From contig NZ_LIPD01000004.1 of assembly GCF_001905545.1 (NCBI RefSeq), positions 412,610 through 476,609 on the forward strand: a stretch of 64,000 bases of DNA, read 5' to 3'. Shown here piece after piece: positions 17,201 to 30,501 of this stretch. A program made the position numbers and the translations under genes. Below the pieces are notes generated by a model. The model worked only from the letters and a program-made list of their open reading frames with translations, ran no database searches and had not been told where the DNA came from. The stretch's first letter is position 1, and the number at the start of each line of letters is the position of its first letter. The stretch comes from Streptomyces sp. CB02056. Lineage in GTDB: Bacteria; Actinomycetota; Actinomycetes; Streptomycetales; Streptomycetaceae.

Positions 17201-18346
17201 CCGCACCTGCCCCCACCACGCAGCGCCAACGGCGGGAACGAGTGCCTGCCGTGCTCGTCCTGGAGGACGGCCGGACGTTCCGCGGACAGGCCTACGGCGC
17301 CATCGGCGAGACCTTCGGCGAGGCGGTCTTCAACACCGGCATGTCCGGCTACCAGGAGACCCTCACCGACCCGTCGTACCACCGCCAGGTGGTCGTGATG
17401 ACCGCCCCGCAGATCGGCAACACCGGCTGGAACGACGAGGACGACGAGTCCAAGCAGATCTGGGTCGCCGGCTACGTGGTGCGCGACCCCGCCCGGGTCG
17501 CCTCCAACTGGCGCTCCCGCCGCTCGCTCGACGAGGAACTGGTCGACCAGGGCGTCGTCGGCATCAGCGGCATCGACACCCGCGCGCTGACCCGCCACCT
17601 GCGCGAGCGCGGCGCGATGCGCTGCGGCATCTTCTCCGGCGAGGCGCTGGCCGACCAGGCCGCCCTGCTGGCCCGGGTGCAGCAGTCGCCCGAGATGAAG
17701 GGCGCCGACCTGTGCGCCGAGGTCGCCACCACCGAGGCGTACGTGGTGCCCGCGATCGGTGAGAAGAAGTTCACCGTCGCCGCGCTGGACCTCGGCATCA
17801 AGGCGATGACCCCGCAGCGGATGGCCGAGCGCGGCATCGAGGTGCACGTGCTGCCGGCGAACTCCACCCTGGAGGACCTCTACGCCGTCAACCCGGACGG
17901 CGTGTTCTTCTCCAACGGCCCGGGCGACCCGGCCACCGCCGACCACCAGGTCGCCGTGGCGCAGGGCGTGCTGGAGCGCAAGACCCCGTTCTTCGGGATC
18001 TGCTTCGGCAACCAGATCCTCGGCCGCGCCCTGGGCTTCGGCACCTACAAGCTCAAGTACGGCCACCGCGGCATCAACCAGCCGGTGCAGGACCGCACCA
18101 CCGGCACGGTCGAGGTGACCGCCCACAACCACGGCTTCGCCGTGAACGCCCCGCTGGACAAGGTGAGCGACACCCCCTACGGGCGGGTCGAGGTCTCCCA
18201 CGTCTGCCTCAACGACGACGTGGTCGAGGGCCTCCAGGCACTCGACGTCCCCGCCTTCAGCGTGCAGTACCACCCCGAAGCGGCCGCCGGTCCGCACGAC
18301 GCCGCCTACCTGTTCGACCGCTTCGTGAAGCTCATGGAGGGCCAGC

Positions 18347-18354
<8 letters not shown>
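17197..18354 (+). CDS. carA: Carbamoyl-phosphate synthase small (glutaminase) subunit
   Basis: 385 residues. The N-terminal small-subunit domain ([18 protein letters not shown]) precedes a class I glutamine amidotransferase. The nucleophile Cys269 is in GICFGNQ, and His359 and Glu361 are in YHPEA. It supplies ammonia to CarB. It overlaps the upstream gene by four bases and carB by eight. Confidence 0.97.
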
Positions 18355-21655
<3,301 letters not shown>

Positions 21656-21664
21656 CACCACCGC

Positions 21665-21701
21665 AGTGGGGGGCACCGGAGCCAGCCGGGTGCCCCCCAC
21701 T
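21665..21701 (+). terminator. Hairpin between carB and pyrD
   Basis: A perfect 13-bp stem (AGTGGGGGGCACC / GGTGCCCCCCACT) with an 11-base loop, in the 89-base gap. It looks like an intra-operon terminator or mRNA processing site that could lower pyrD-pyrF expression relative to pyrR-carB. Confidence 0.7.
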
Positions 21702-21744
21702 TCCATGAGCAAGCCCGTTATCCGCTCCGGGAGTTGAACCACCC

Positions 21745-22848
21745 TTGTACAAGCTTCTGTTCGACCTGCTCTTCAAGAGGATGGACCCCGAGAAGGCCCA
21801 CCACCTCGCCTTCTTCTGGATCCGCCTCGCCTCCTCGGTGCCCGGCCTGCGCACCCTGGTGCGGCTGGTGCTCGCCCCGCGCGCCCGGGCCCTGCGCACC
21901 CGCGCCCTCGGCCTCGACCTGCCCGGCCCGTTCGGCCTGGCGGCCGGCTTCGACAAGAACGGCGTCGGCATCGACGGCCTGTCGATGCTCGGCTTCGACT
22001 ACGTCGAGATCGGCACCGTCACCGGCGAGGCCCAGCCCGGCAACCCGGCGCCCCGGCTGTTCCGCCTGGTCGAGGACCGCGCGCTGATCAACCGGATGGG
22101 CTTCAACAACCAGGGCTCGGCCCGGGTCGCCGCCCGGCTGGCCGCCCGCCCGCACACCAGCTCCACCCCGGTGCTCGGCGTCAACATCGGCAAGACCAAG
22201 GTGGTCGAGGAGGCCGACGCCGTCGCCGACTACGTGAAGTCCACCGAGCGGCTCGCCCAGTACGCCGACTACCTGGTGGTCAACGTCAGTTCGCCGAACA
22301 CCCCCGGGCTGCGCAACCTCCAGGCCGTGGACCACCTGCGGCCGCTGCTCTCCGCCGTCCGCGAGGCCGCCGACCGCACCACCGCGCACCACGTGCCGCT
22401 GCTGGTCAAGATCGCCCCCGACCTGGCCGACGAGGACGTCGACGCGGTCGCCGACCTCGCCCTGGAACTGGGCCTGGACGGCATCATCGCCACCAACACC
22501 ACGATCGGCCGCGAGGGCCTGCGCGCCGACGCCGCGCGGGTCGAGGAGATCGGCATGGGCGGCCTGTCCGGCGCCCCGCTCAAGGCCCGCGCCCTGGAGG
22601 TCCTCCAGCGGCTGCGCGCCCGCACCGGGGGCCGGCTGACCCTCGTCTCGGTCGGCGGCATCGAGACCGCCGAGGACGCCTGGCAGCGGATCGTCCACGG
22701 CGCCGACCTGGTCCAGGGCTACAGCGCCTTCATCTACGAGGGCCCGTTCTGGTGCCGGCGGATCCACAAGGGCCTGTCCGCCAAGGTCCGCGCGGGCGGC
22801 TTCCGCAGCCTGGCCGACGCCGTCGGCAGCGCCGTCCGCGGCTCGTGA
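21745..22848 (+). CDS. pyrD: Dihydroorotate dehydrogenase (quinone), class 2
   Basis: 367 residues from TTG 21745 (GGGAG about 13 bases before). The start [20 protein letters not shown] gives the amphipathic N-terminal helices by which class 2 enzymes attach to the membrane, so the downstream ATG 21781 is less likely. FMN-barrel motifs are [42 protein letters not shown] (catalytic Ser) and IATNTT. It passes electrons to menaquinone. Confidence 0.96.
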   Translation: MYKLLFDLLFKRMDPEKAHHLAFFWIRLASSVPGLRTLVRLVLAPRARALRTRALGLDLPGPFGLAAGFDKNGVGIDGLSMLGFDYVEIGTVTGEAQPGNPAPRLFRLVEDRALINRMGFNNQGSARVAARLAARPHTSSTPVLGVNIGKTKVVEEADAVADYVKSTERLAQYADYLVVNVSSPNTPGLRNLQAVDHLRPLLSAVREAADRTTAHHVPLLVKIAPDLADEDVDAVADLALELGLDGIIATNTTIGREGLRADAARVEEIGMGGLSGAPLKARALEVLQRLRARTGGRLTLVSVGGIETAEDAWQRIVHGADLVQGYSAFIYEGPFWCRRIHKGLSAKVRAGGFRSLADAVGSAVRGS

Positions 22849-22892
22849 ACACCCCCATCGGTACTGGACCCACCGGTCCTGGAAAGGACGAC

Positions 22893-23723
22893 ATGACCCT
22901 CGCCCCGTTCGGCGCCCGGCTGCGCCAGGCCCTCGACACCCGCGGCCAGCTCTGCGTCGGCATCGACCCGCACGCCTCCCTGCTCGCCGCCTGGGGGCTC
23001 GGCGACGACCTCGCCGGGCTGGAGTCCTTCAGCCGCACCGTGGTCGAGGCGCTGGCCGACCGGGTGGCCGTGCTGAAGCCGCAGGCCGCCTTCTTCGAGC
23101 GCTTCGGCAGCAAGGGCGTCGCGGTGCTGGAGCGCACCGTGGAGGAGGCCCGGGCGGCCGGCGCGCTGGTCCTGATGGACGCCAAGCGCGGCGACATCGG
23201 CTCCACCATGGCCGCGTACGCCGAGGCCTTCCTGTCGCCGGGCAGCCCGCTGTTCTCGGACGCGGTGACGGTCAGCCCGTACCTGGGCTTCGGCTCGCTG
23301 CGCCCGGCCCTGGACCTGGCCCGGGAGCAGGGCTGCGGCGTGTTCGCGCTGGCGCTCACCTCCAACCCCGAGGGTGCCGAGGTGCAGCGCGCGGTGGGCG
23401 CGGACGGCGAGCCGGTCGCGGCCTCGGTGCTGCGGCAGCTGGCGGCCGAGAACGAGGGCGCCGCGCCGCTCGGCTCCTTCGGTGCGGTGGTCGGCGCGAC
23501 GCTGGCCGACGCGGGCGTGGACCTGGCCATCAACGGCCCGCTGCTGGCCCCCGGGATCGGCGCCCAGGGCGCGACCATGGCGGACCTGCCGCGGGTCTTC
23601 GGCGCCTCGGTGATGAACGTGGTGCCGAGCGTCAGCCGCGACGTGCTCAAGCACGGCCCCTCGGTGCCGGCGCTGCGCGCGGCGGCGGAGCGCTTCGTCG
23701 GGGAGTTCGCGGGGGCCGTGTAG
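22893..23723 (+). CDS. pyrF: Orotidine 5'-phosphate decarboxylase
   Basis: 276 residues of the longer actinobacterial type. The catalytic Lys-Asp network LMDAKRGDIGST and CVGIDPH are present. It converts OMP to UMP, completing de novo pyrimidine synthesis. ATG 22893 follows GGAAAGGACGAC. orotate phosphoribosyltransferase (pyrE) is not in this window. Confidence 0.96.
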   Translation: MTLAPFGARLRQALDTRGQLCVGIDPHASLLAAWGLGDDLAGLESFSRTVVEALADRVAVLKPQAAFFERFGSKGVAVLERTVEEARAAGALVLMDAKRGDIGSTMAAYAEAFLSPGSPLFSDAVTVSPYLGFGSLRPALDLAREQGCGVFALALTSNPEGAEVQRAVGADGEPVAASVLRQLAAENEGAAPLGSFGAVVGATLADAGVDLAINGPLLAPGIGAQGATMADLPRVFGASVMNVVPSVSRDVLKHGPSVPALRAAAERFVGEFAGAV

Positions 23724-24130
23724 GGCCCGTCCTGCCGGTCAGCCCGGATCGGGAGTGATCGGCAAGACGGGTCCTGGTAGCGGAACCCGTCCTTCAGGTA
23801 GCGGGGTGGTGACCCTGCGGAGTGTCCGCAGGACCGCGCGGTGGCCGCCGAGTTGACGTGAGCGCCGTCACATCGGCCCCGCCAAAGTCTCGCAATCGCG
23901 GTCATTTTGCCCTGGAAAGTCCTGGTCGGCCTTGGCTGACCAGGACTTTTCGTGTTCTTTTCCTGACGTGGCGCCGCAATCCGGGTAGTGTCCGGCGATA
24001 GGTCATCGGCGAGCCGCGATTTCCGTGGCTCCCGCAGGTCAGGGCCTTGTGGTTCCCCTTGCGGACGGTGTCCTCGGTACCGAAACCAGTCCTAGCTCAA
24101 TCCATCCATCCACACCCTGAGGTGAACGGC
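23724..24130. other. Intergenic region pyrF-sIHF
   Basis: 407 bases with no convincing gene. It holds an imperfect hairpin right after pyrF (CCCGTCCTGCCG near 23727 with CGGCAAGACGGG), the T-tailed terminator at 23916-23950, and then the likely promoter region of the sIHF gene. A reading frame from 24047 runs into sIHF but lacks a good ribosome site. Confidence 0.6.
23916..23955 (+). terminator. T-tailed terminator downstream of pyrF
   Basis: A perfect 12-bp stem, AAAGTCCTGGTC with GACCAGGACTTT, has a 10-base loop and is followed by TCGTGTTCTTTT. It is one of the few hairpins here with a clear T-rich tail. Confidence 0.85.
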
Positions 24131-24457
24131 GTGGCCCTTCCGCCCCTTACCCCTGAACAGCGCACCGCCGCGCTCGCCAAGGCCGCCGAGGCTCGCCGGG
24201 AGCGCGCCGAGGTCAAGAACCGGCTCAAGCACTCCGGCGCCTCCCTGCACGAGGTGATCAAGGCCGGCAAGGCCGACAACGACGTGATCGGCAAGATGAA
24301 GGTCTCGGCTCTGCTCGAGTCCCTTCCCGGCGTCGGCAAGGTCCGCGCCAAGCAGATCATGGAGCGCCTCGGCATCAGTGAGAGCCGGCGTGTCCGCGGC
24401 CTCGGTACGAACCAGATCGCTTCCCTGGAGCGGGAGTTCGGCGGTGGCGCCGCCTGA
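24131..24457 (+). CDS. Actinobacterial integration host factor (sIHF/mIHF)
   Basis: 108 residues from GTG 24131 with GAGGTGA seven bases upstream. It is a nucleoid-associated protein that bends DNA and affects supercoiling, replication and antibiotic production in Streptomyces. The conserved sequence [18 protein letters not shown] first half ([16 protein letters not shown]) and the helix-two-turns-helix [20 protein letters not shown] are present. It precedes gmk-rpoZ, as in other streptomycetes. Confidence 0.95.
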   Translation: MALPPLTPEQRTAALAKAAEARRERAEVKNRLKHSGASLHEVIKAGKADNDVIGKMKVSALLESLPGVGKVRAKQIMERLGISESRRVRGLGTNQIASLEREFGGGAA

Positions 24458-24506
24458 CCGTGCCCCCGTGGTCCCAGGATCCCCCGCGATCCGGGATAAT
24501 CGGTGC

Positions 24507-25064
24507 ATGAGTGAGCGTCCGCGGCTGACCGTGCTCTCCGGCCCTTCGGGGGTCGGCAAGAGCACGGTCGTCGCTCATATGAGGAAGATGCACCCCGAGG
24601 TCTGGCTCTCGGTGTCGGCGACGACCCGGCATCCGAGGCCCGGCGAGAAGAACGGGGTCCAGTACCACTTCGTCGACAACGACGAGTTCGACAAGCTGGT
24701 CGCCAACGGCGAGCTGCTGGAATGGGCCGAGTTCGCCGGGAACCGTTACGGGACCCCGCGTGCGGCCGTGCAGGAGAAGCTGGAGCGCGGCGAGCCGGTG
24801 CTGCTGGAGATCGACCTCCAGGGCGCCCGGCAGGTGCGCGAGTCGATGCCCGAGGCGCAGCTGGTCTTCCTGGCCCCGCCGAGCTGGGACGAGCTGGTCC
24901 GCCGGCTGACCGGCCGGGGCACCGAGTCGCAGGACGTGATCGAGAAGCGGTTGGCGGCGGCCACGATCGAGCTCGCGGCCGAGCCCGAGTTCGACACGAC
25001 CCTTGTCAACACCTCGGTCGAGCAGGTAGCGGCCGAACTGCTAGCCTTGCTCGGTGTAGCCTGA
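24507..25064 (+). CDS. gmk: Guanylate kinase
   Basis: 185 residues. It phosphorylates GMP to GDP. P-loop GPSGVGKS at 12-19, GMP-site Arg/Tyr in [13 protein letters not shown] and YGTPRAAV, and LLEIDLQGA are all typical. ATG 24507 lies 49 bases after sIHF; the frame continues upstream inside sIHF but ATG fits the family start. Confidence 0.97.
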   Translation: MSERPRLTVLSGPSGVGKSTVVAHMRKMHPEVWLSVSATTRHPRPGEKNGVQYHFVDNDEFDKLVANGELLEWAEFAGNRYGTPRAAVQEKLERGEPVLLEIDLQGARQVRESMPEAQLVFLAPPSWDELVRRLTGRGTESQDVIEKRLAAATIELAAEPEFDTTLVNTSVEQVAAELLALLGVA

Positions 25065-25101
25065 CCTGTCTGTCTTTTCCACCCTTTCGGAAGGTTTTAG
25101 C

Positions 25102-25368
25102 GTGTCCTCTTCCATGACCGCGCCCGAGGGCATCATCAACCCGCCGATCGACGAGCTGCTCGAGGCCACCGACTCCAAGTACAGCCTCGTGATCTACGCC
25201 GCCAAGCGCGCGCGCCAGATCAACGCTTACTACTCCCAGCTCGGCGAGGGCCTGCTGGAGTACGTCGGCCCGCTGGTCGACACCCACGTGCACGAGAAGC
25301 CGCTGTCGATCGCGCTGCGCGAGATCAACGCGGGCATGCTGACCGCCGAGGCGGTCGAGGCTGCCTGA
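25102..25368 (+). CDS. rpoZ: RNA polymerase omega subunit
   Basis: 88 residues from GTG 25102. Omega helps fold and assemble beta prime. The core includes [27 protein letters not shown] and [10 protein letters not shown]. It lies 37 bases after gmk, with a very strong terminator downstream. Confidence 0.96.
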   Translation: MSSSMTAPEGIINPPIDELLEATDSKYSLVIYAAKRARQINAYYSQLGEGLLEYVGPLVDTHVHEKPLSIALREINAGMLTAEAVEAA

Positions 25369-25384
25369 GGCGGTCGCTGAATTT

Positions 25385-25426
25385 CCGGGAGGGCCCGGCG
25401 GAATCGTTTCCGCCGGGCCCTCCGGC
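25385..25426 (+). terminator. Terminator after rpoZ
   Basis: A perfect 16-bp stem, 25388-25403 with 25408-25423, and a TCGT tetraloop. Confidence 0.88.
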
Positions 25427-25556
25427 GTTCCCGGCGCCGGAGCGCGGTGCGGAGCGCCGTACGGGGTCGGGCCGGGGCGCTGTGCGGGGCGGGGCCGGGG
25501 GGCCGTAGGGTGGGCGCGTTCCCGATGCGGAGCCCGATGCGGAGAAAGGCCGGTAG

Positions 25557-26786
25557 ATGACTCTGAGTGCGGACGCCCCCCGCGTGGTCCTCGGCGTGAG
25601 CGGCGGGATCGCCGCGTACAAGGCGTGCGAGCTGCTGCGCCGCTTCACCGAGTCCGGCCACCAGGTCACCGTGGTGCCGACCGCGGCCGCGCTGCACTTC
25701 GTCGGCGAGGCGACCTGGGCCGCGCTGTCCGGCCGCCCGGCCGCCACCGAGACCTGGGAGCGCGTGCACGAGGTGCCGCACGTGCGGATCGGGCAGCAGG
25801 CCGACCTGGTCGTGGTCGCCCCGGCCACCGCCGACCTGATCGCCAAGGCCGCCCACGGCCTCGCCGACGACCTGCTGACCAACACCCTGCTCACCGCCCG
25901 CTGCCCGGTGGTGCTGGCGCCCGCCATGCACACCGAGATGTGGGAGCACCCGGCCACCCGGGACAACGTCGCCACGCTGCGCCGCCGGGGCGTGATCGTG
26001 CTGGAGCCGGCCGTCGGGCGGCTGACCGGCAAGGACACCGGCAAGGGCCGGCTGCCCGAGCCCTCCGCGATCTTCGAGGCGTGCAAGGCCGTGCTGCGCC
26101 GCGGCGGGCCGGTGCCGACCGACCTGGCCGGCCGGCACGTGGTGGTCTCGGCCGGCGGCACCCGGGAGCCGCTGGACCCGGTGCGCTACCTGGGCAACCG
26201 CTCCTCCGGCAAGCAGGGCTACGCGCTCGCCGTGACGGCCGCGGCGCGCGGGGCCCGGGTGACGCTGCTCTCGGCCAACGCCGAGCTGCCGGACCCGGCC
26301 GGGGTGGACGTGGTGCACGTCTCGACCGCGCTGGAGCTGCGCGAGGCGGCGCTGGAGGCGGTCAAGGACGCGGACGCCGTGGTGATGGCCGCGGCGGTGG
26401 CGGACTTCCGGCCCGCCGAGTACGCCACCGGCAAGATCAAGAAGGTCGAGGGGGTCGAACCGGCCGCGGTCGCGCTGGTCCGCAATCCGGACATCCTGGC
26501 CGAGCTCTCGGCCCACCGGGCCCGTTCGGGCCAACTGGTGGTGGGTTTCGCGGCGGAGACGGACGACGTGCTCGCCAACGGCCGCGCCAAGCTCGCGCGC
26601 AAGGGCTGTGACCTGCTGGTCGTGAACGAGGTCGGCAACGGCAAGGCCTTCGGCACGGACGTCAACGAGGCCGTGGTGCTGGGCTCGGACGGCAGCGAGA
26701 CGGCCGTTCCGGTCGGCCCGAAGGAGGCACTCGCGGACGTGGTCTGGGACCTGGTCGCAAAGCGGCTGGAAACAGGCGGCAACTGA
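25557..26786 (+). CDS. coaBC: Phosphopantothenoylcysteine decarboxylase/synthetase CoaBC
   Basis: 409 residues, bifunctional in coenzyme A synthesis. The N-terminal flavin decarboxylase domain has GVSGGIAAYK, the catalytic His in EVPHVRIG and APAMHTEMW. The linker LTGKDTGKGRLPEP corresponds to the substrate-recognition flap. The C-terminal synthetase begins VVVSAGGTREPLDPVRYLGNRSSGKQG and contains AAVADFRP. ATG 25557 follows AGAAAGGCCGGTAG. Confidence 0.96.
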   Translation: MTLSADAPRVVLGVSGGIAAYKACELLRRFTESGHQVTVVPTAAALHFVGEATWAALSGRPAATETWERVHEVPHVRIGQQADLVVVAPATADLIAKAAHGLADDLLTNTLLTARCPVVLAPAMHTEMWEHPATRDNVATLRRRGVIVLEPAVGRLTGKDTGKGRLPEPSAIFEACKAVLRRGGPVPTDLAGRHVVVSAGGTREPLDPVRYLGNRSSGKQGYALAVTAAARGARVTLLSANAELPDPAGVDVVHVSTALELREAALEAVKDADAVVMAAAVADFRPAEYATGKIKKVEGVEPAAVALVRNPDILAELSAHRARSGQLVVGFAAETDDVLANGRAKLARKGCDLLVVNEVGNGKAFGTDVNEAVVLGSDGSETAVPVGPKEALADVVWDLVAKRLETGGN

Positions 26787-26878
26787 TCGGATTCGCTCGC
26801 GCGGCGGTCGAGAAATCCTGAAGCGGGTGACGTTCGGCGGAACCAGACCGTTAGACTCCAGGAATCAAGTCTTTCCGG

Positions 26879-26904
26879 AGTTCCCCGGTACGAGCCGGGG
26901 AACT
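26879..26904 (+). promoter_or_regulatory. Hairpin in the metK leader
   Basis: A perfect 10-bp stem AGTTCCCCGG / CCGGGGAACT with a TACGAG loop ends 35 bases before the metK start. No known SAM riboswitch consensus is recognised around it. It may act as a terminator/attenuator or a stabilising 5' structure. Confidence 0.5.
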
Positions 26905-26938
26905 TCAGTCAGCAGCCGCTGCAACCCCAGGGAGCGCT

Positions 26939-28147
26939 GTGTCTCGCCGCCTGTTCACCTCGGAGTCCGTGACCGAGGGACACCCCGACAAGATCGCTGA
27001 CCAGATCAGCGACACCATCCTTGACGCTCTCCTGCGGGAGGACCCGACGTCCCGGGTCGCCGTGGAGACGCTCATCACCACCGGCCAGGTGCACGTGGCC
27101 GGCGAGGTGACCACCAAGGCGTACGCGCCGATCGCCCAGCTCGTCCGGGACAAGATCCTGGAGATCGGCTACGACAGCTCCAAGAAGGGCTTCGACGGCG
27201 CCTCCTGCGGCGTGTCGGTGTCCATCGGTGCCCAGTCGCCCGACATCGCGCAGGGCGTCGACACCGCGTACGAGGCCCGTGTCGAGGGCGACGAGGACGA
27301 CCTGGACAAGCAGGGCGCCGGTGACCAGGGCCTGATGTTCGGCTACGCGTCGGACGAGACGCCCGAGCTCATGCCGCTGCCGATCACCCTGGCGCACCGC
27401 CTCTCCCGCCGCCTGACCGAGGTGCGCAAGAACGGGACCATCCCCTACCTGCGCCCCGACGGCAAGACCCAGGTCACCATCGAGTACGACGGCGACAAGG
27501 CCGTCCGCCTCGACACCGTGGTCGTCTCCACCCAGCACGCCAGTGACATCGACCTGGAGTCGCTGCTCACCCCGGACATCCGCGAGTTCGTCGTCGAGCC
27601 GGAGCTGAAGGCGCTGGCCGAGCAGGGCATCAAGCTGACCACCGAGGGCTACCGCCTGCTGGTCAACCCGACCGGCCGCTTCGAGATCGGCGGCCCGATG
27701 GGCGACGCCGGCCTCACCGGCCGCAAGATCATCATCGACACCTACGGCGGCATGGCCCGCCACGGTGGCGGCGCCTTCTCCGGCAAGGACCCGTCCAAGG
27801 TGGACCGCTCGGCCGCGTACGCGATGCGCTGGGTGGCGAAGAACATCGTCGCCGCCGGCCTCGCCCGCCGCGCCGAGGTGCAGGTCGCGTACGCGATCGG
27901 CAAGGCCGAGCCGGTCGGCCTGTTCGTGGAGACCTTCGGCACCGAGTCGGTGCCGGTCCTGGCGATCCAGAAGGCCGTCTCCGAGGTCTTCGACCTCCGC
28001 CCGGCCGCGATCATCCGCGACCTGGACCTGCTGCGCCCGATCTACTCCCAGACCGCCGCGTACGGCCACTTCGGCCGTGAGCTGCCGGACTTCACCTGGG
28101 AGCGCACCGACCGCGTGGAGCAGCTGAAGGCCGCCGTCCAGGACTGA
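26939..28147 (+). CDS. metK: S-adenosylmethionine synthetase
   Basis: 402 residues from GTG 26939 (CAGGGAG upstream). It makes SAM from methionine and ATP. The start [32 protein letters not shown] and [16 protein letters not shown] are the standard motifs. A terminator hairpin at 28211-28250 follows. Confidence 0.98.
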   Translation: MSRRLFTSESVTEGHPDKIADQISDTILDALLREDPTSRVAVETLITTGQVHVAGEVTTKAYAPIAQLVRDKILEIGYDSSKKGFDGASCGVSVSIGAQSPDIAQGVDTAYEARVEGDEDDLDKQGAGDQGLMFGYASDETPELMPLPITLAHRLSRRLTEVRKNGTIPYLRPDGKTQVTIEYDGDKAVRLDTVVVSTQHASDIDLESLLTPDIREFVVEPELKALAEQGIKLTTEGYRLLVNPTGRFEIGGPMGDAGLTGRKIIIDTYGGMARHGGGAFSGKDPSKVDRSAAYAMRWVAKNIVAAGLARRAEVQVAYAIGKAEPVGLFVETFGTESVPVLAIQKAVSEVFDLRPAAIIRDLDLLRPIYSQTAAYGHFGRELPDFTWERTDRVEQLKAAVQD

Positions 28148-28210
28148 CGTCCTGAGCCCGGTGCCCGAGCGCCGGCCCGTAGCGTTCTGACGCTCGGCCC
28201 GTAGCGCCCG

Positions 28211-28250
28211 GAAGCGGCGCCCGTCCCCGTTCGGGGGTGGGCGCCGCTTC
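28211..28250 (+). terminator. Terminator after metK
   Basis: A 12-bp stem GAAGCGGCGCCC / GGGCGCCGCTTC with further inner pairing of CCCC and GGGG. Confidence 0.8.
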
Positions 28251-28287
28251 GTGCATTGTCGGTGTGACCTGGTAGTACTTGGTGGCG

Positions 28288-30372
28288 ATGAGCAGCACAG
28301 GGGAGAACGGGGCCGCCGAGCCGGAGCAGCTGGCGTTCATCCGGGAGACGGTCAAGCGGGCCAAGCCGCGCACCTGGCACGGGGCCAAGCGGGCCGAGCA
28401 CCTGCCGGTGGCCCGGGTCGTGGTGGACAAGGGCGTGCTCACCATCGACAAGTTCTTCGACTACGCGGTGCCGGCCGCCATGGCCGAGGAGGCCCAGCCC
28501 GGGGTGCGGGTGCGGGTGCGGTTCGGGGCACGGGTGGTGAAGGGCCAGCGCGAGGGCGGGGAACTGCACGACGGGTTCATCGTCGCCCGGCTGGAGAAGA
28601 GCGACTTCGCCGGCCCGCTCGCCCCGCTGGCCCAGGTGCTCTCGCCCGAGCCGGTGCTCACCCCGCAGCTGCTGCGGCTGTGCCGGACCGTCGCCGACCG
28701 GTACGCCGGGACGCTGGCCGACGTGCTCCAGCTGGCCGTCCCGCCCCGGCACGCCAAGGCCGAGGCCGAACCCTCGCCCCCGCCGCTGCCGCGCCCGGCC
28801 GCCCCGGCCCCCGGCGGCTGGCAGCGCTACCCCGCCGGGCCCGACTTCCTCGCCTCGCTCACCGCCGGCGGCTCGCCGCGCGCGGTCTGGGCGGCGCTGC
28901 CCGGGCCCGGCTGGCCGTACGAGATCGCACGCGCCGTGGCCGCGACCCTGGCGGGCGGGCGCGGGGCGCTGGTCGTGCTCCCGGAGGGGCGCTCGGTGGC
29001 CCGGGTCGACCAGGCGCTGACCGAACTGCTCGGCCCCGGGGCGCACGTGGCGCTGGAGGCCGACCTCGGCCCGCGCGAGCGGTACAAGCGCTGGCTCGCG
29101 GTGAGCCGGGGCTCGGTGCGCGCCGTGATCGGGACTAGGGCCACCATGTTCGCGCCGGTCCGGGACCTCGGGCTGGTCGTCGTCTGGTCGGACGGCGACG
29201 GCAGCCACAGCGACCCGCGCGCCCCGCACCCGCACGTGCGCGAGGTGGCGCTGCTGCGGGCCGCCGACGAGGGCGCCGCGGTGCTGCTCGGCGGGCACGC
29301 GGTGACGGTGGAGGGCGCGCAGCTGGTCAGCACCGGCTGGGCGCGCCCGCTGGTCGCGGACCGCGAGACGGTGCGGCAGGCCGCGCCCCGGGTGCGGACC
29401 GTCACCGACCAGGACCAGCACCGGGACGCCGCCGCCCAGGCCGCCCGGCTGCCCTCGGTGGCCTGGGCGGCCGCCCGGGAGTCGCTGGCCGCCGGGCACC
29501 CGGTGCTCATCCAGGTGCCCCGGCGCGGCTACGTGCCCCGGCTGGCCTGCGGGCGCTGCCGGACCCCCGCCCGCTGCCGGCGCTGCGAGGGGCCGCTGGA
29601 GGCGCCCTCGGCGGACGCCACGCTGTGCTGCGCCTGGTGCGGGGAGCCGGAGAACGACTGGCACTGCCCCGAGTGCGGGTCCTTCCGGCTGCGGGCCCAG
29701 GTGGTCGGGGCCCGGCGGACGGCGGAGGAGCTGGGCAAGGCGTTCCCGCGCATCCCGGTGCGGACCTCGGGCCGGGATGCGGTGCTGGCCACCGTGCCGG
29801 ACGAACCCTCCCTGGTGATCTCCACGCCCGGCGCGGAACCGGTGGTCGAGGGCGGCGGCGGGTACGGGGCCGTACTGCTGCTGGACGGCTGGGCGCTGCT
29901 CGGCCGGCCGGACCTGCGGGCGGGGGAGGAGACGCTGCGGCTCTGGCTCACGGCGGCCGCGCTGGCGCGGTCCTCGACGGAGGGCGGGACGGTGGTCGTG
30001 GTCGCCGAGCCCTCGGCCCGTCCGGTGCAGGCACTGGTCCGGTGGGATCCGCTGGGACACGCCGGGCTGGAACGGGACGAACGGGCGCAGCTGCACTTCC
30101 CGCCGGTGTCCCGGATGGCCTCGGTGAGCGGCAGCCCCTCGGCGGTCGCGGACCTGCTGAACCTGATCCGGCTGCCGGAGGAGGCGGACGTGCTCGGGCC
30201 GGTGCCGTCGCCGGCGCTGCGGGGGGAGGAGCAGGAGCGGGCGCTGCTGCGGGTGCCGCCCGGGCAGGGGGCCGCGCTGGCGGCGGCGCTCAAGGCGGCG
30301 CAGATCGCGCGGATCGCGCTGCGAACGGCGGAGCCGGTGCGGGTGCGGGTGGATCCGACGGACATCGGCTGA
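28288..30372 (+). CDS. priA: Primosomal protein N' (PriA-like), helicase motifs lost
   Basis: 694 residues. The N-terminal 3'-DNA-binding domain (VARVVVDKGVLTIDKFFDYAVP) and the zinc-binding cysteines (CGRCRTPARCRRC, CCAWCG, CPECG; about 417-470) are kept. The ATPase core is degenerate: where Walker A is expected there is AGGRGALVVLPEG, and no DEAD/DEEH box is seen (VVVWSDGDGS). This is the known actinobacterial form, thought to act in replication restart without its own helicase activity. ATG 28288 was chosen; TTG 28279 and GTG 28282 are just upstream. Confidence 0.88.
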   Translation: MSSTGENGAAEPEQLAFIRETVKRAKPRTWHGAKRAEHLPVARVVVDKGVLTIDKFFDYAVPAAMAEEAQPGVRVRVRFGARVVKGQREGGELHDGFIVARLEKSDFAGPLAPLAQVLSPEPVLTPQLLRLCRTVADRYAGTLADVLQLAVPPRHAKAEAEPSPPPLPRPAAPAPGGWQRYPAGPDFLASLTAGGSPRAVWAALPGPGWPYEIARAVAATLAGGRGALVVLPEGRSVARVDQALTELLGPGAHVALEADLGPRERYKRWLAVSRGSVRAVIGTRATMFAPVRDLGLVVVWSDGDGSHSDPRAPHPHVREVALLRAADEGAAVLLGGHAVTVEGAQLVSTGWARPLVADRETVRQAAPRVRTVTDQDQHRDAAAQAARLPSVAWAAARESLAAGHPVLIQVPRRGYVPRLACGRCRTPARCRRCEGPLEAPSADATLCCAWCGEPENDWHCPECGSFRLRAQVVGARRTAEELGKAFPRIPVRTSGRDAVLATVPDEPSLVISTPGAEPVVEGGGGYGAVLLLDGWALLGRPDLRAGEETLRLWLTAAALARSSTEGGTVVVVAEPSARPVQALVRWDPLGHAGLERDERAQLHFPPVSRMASVSGSPSAVADLLNLIRLPEEADVLGPVPSPALRGEEQERALLRVPPGQGAALAAALKAAQIARIALRTAEPVRVRVDPTDIG

Positions 30373-30448
30373 GGGGCGGGGGTCGGGGGCTTCGGGGGCT
30401 CGCGGGTGGGTGCGTCGCGTTCGGGGGCTTGGGGACCGGCGGCCCGGC

Positions 30449-30477
30449 GGGGCGGGGTGAGTGGGCCACCCCGCCCC
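30449..30477. terminator. Bidirectional terminator, priA / HTH gene
   Basis: A perfect 11-bp stem GGGGCGGGGTG / CACCCCGCCCC with a 7-base loop between convergent gene ends. Confidence 0.75.
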
Positions 30478-30501
30478 GGACGGCCCGGGTGCGTGGCTCG
30501 G

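Noticed and set aside
26839..26938. A SAM riboswitch in the metK leader
   Set aside because: Only one hairpin and a GCAACC word are present; the conserved junctions of SAM-I or SAM-IV were not found.
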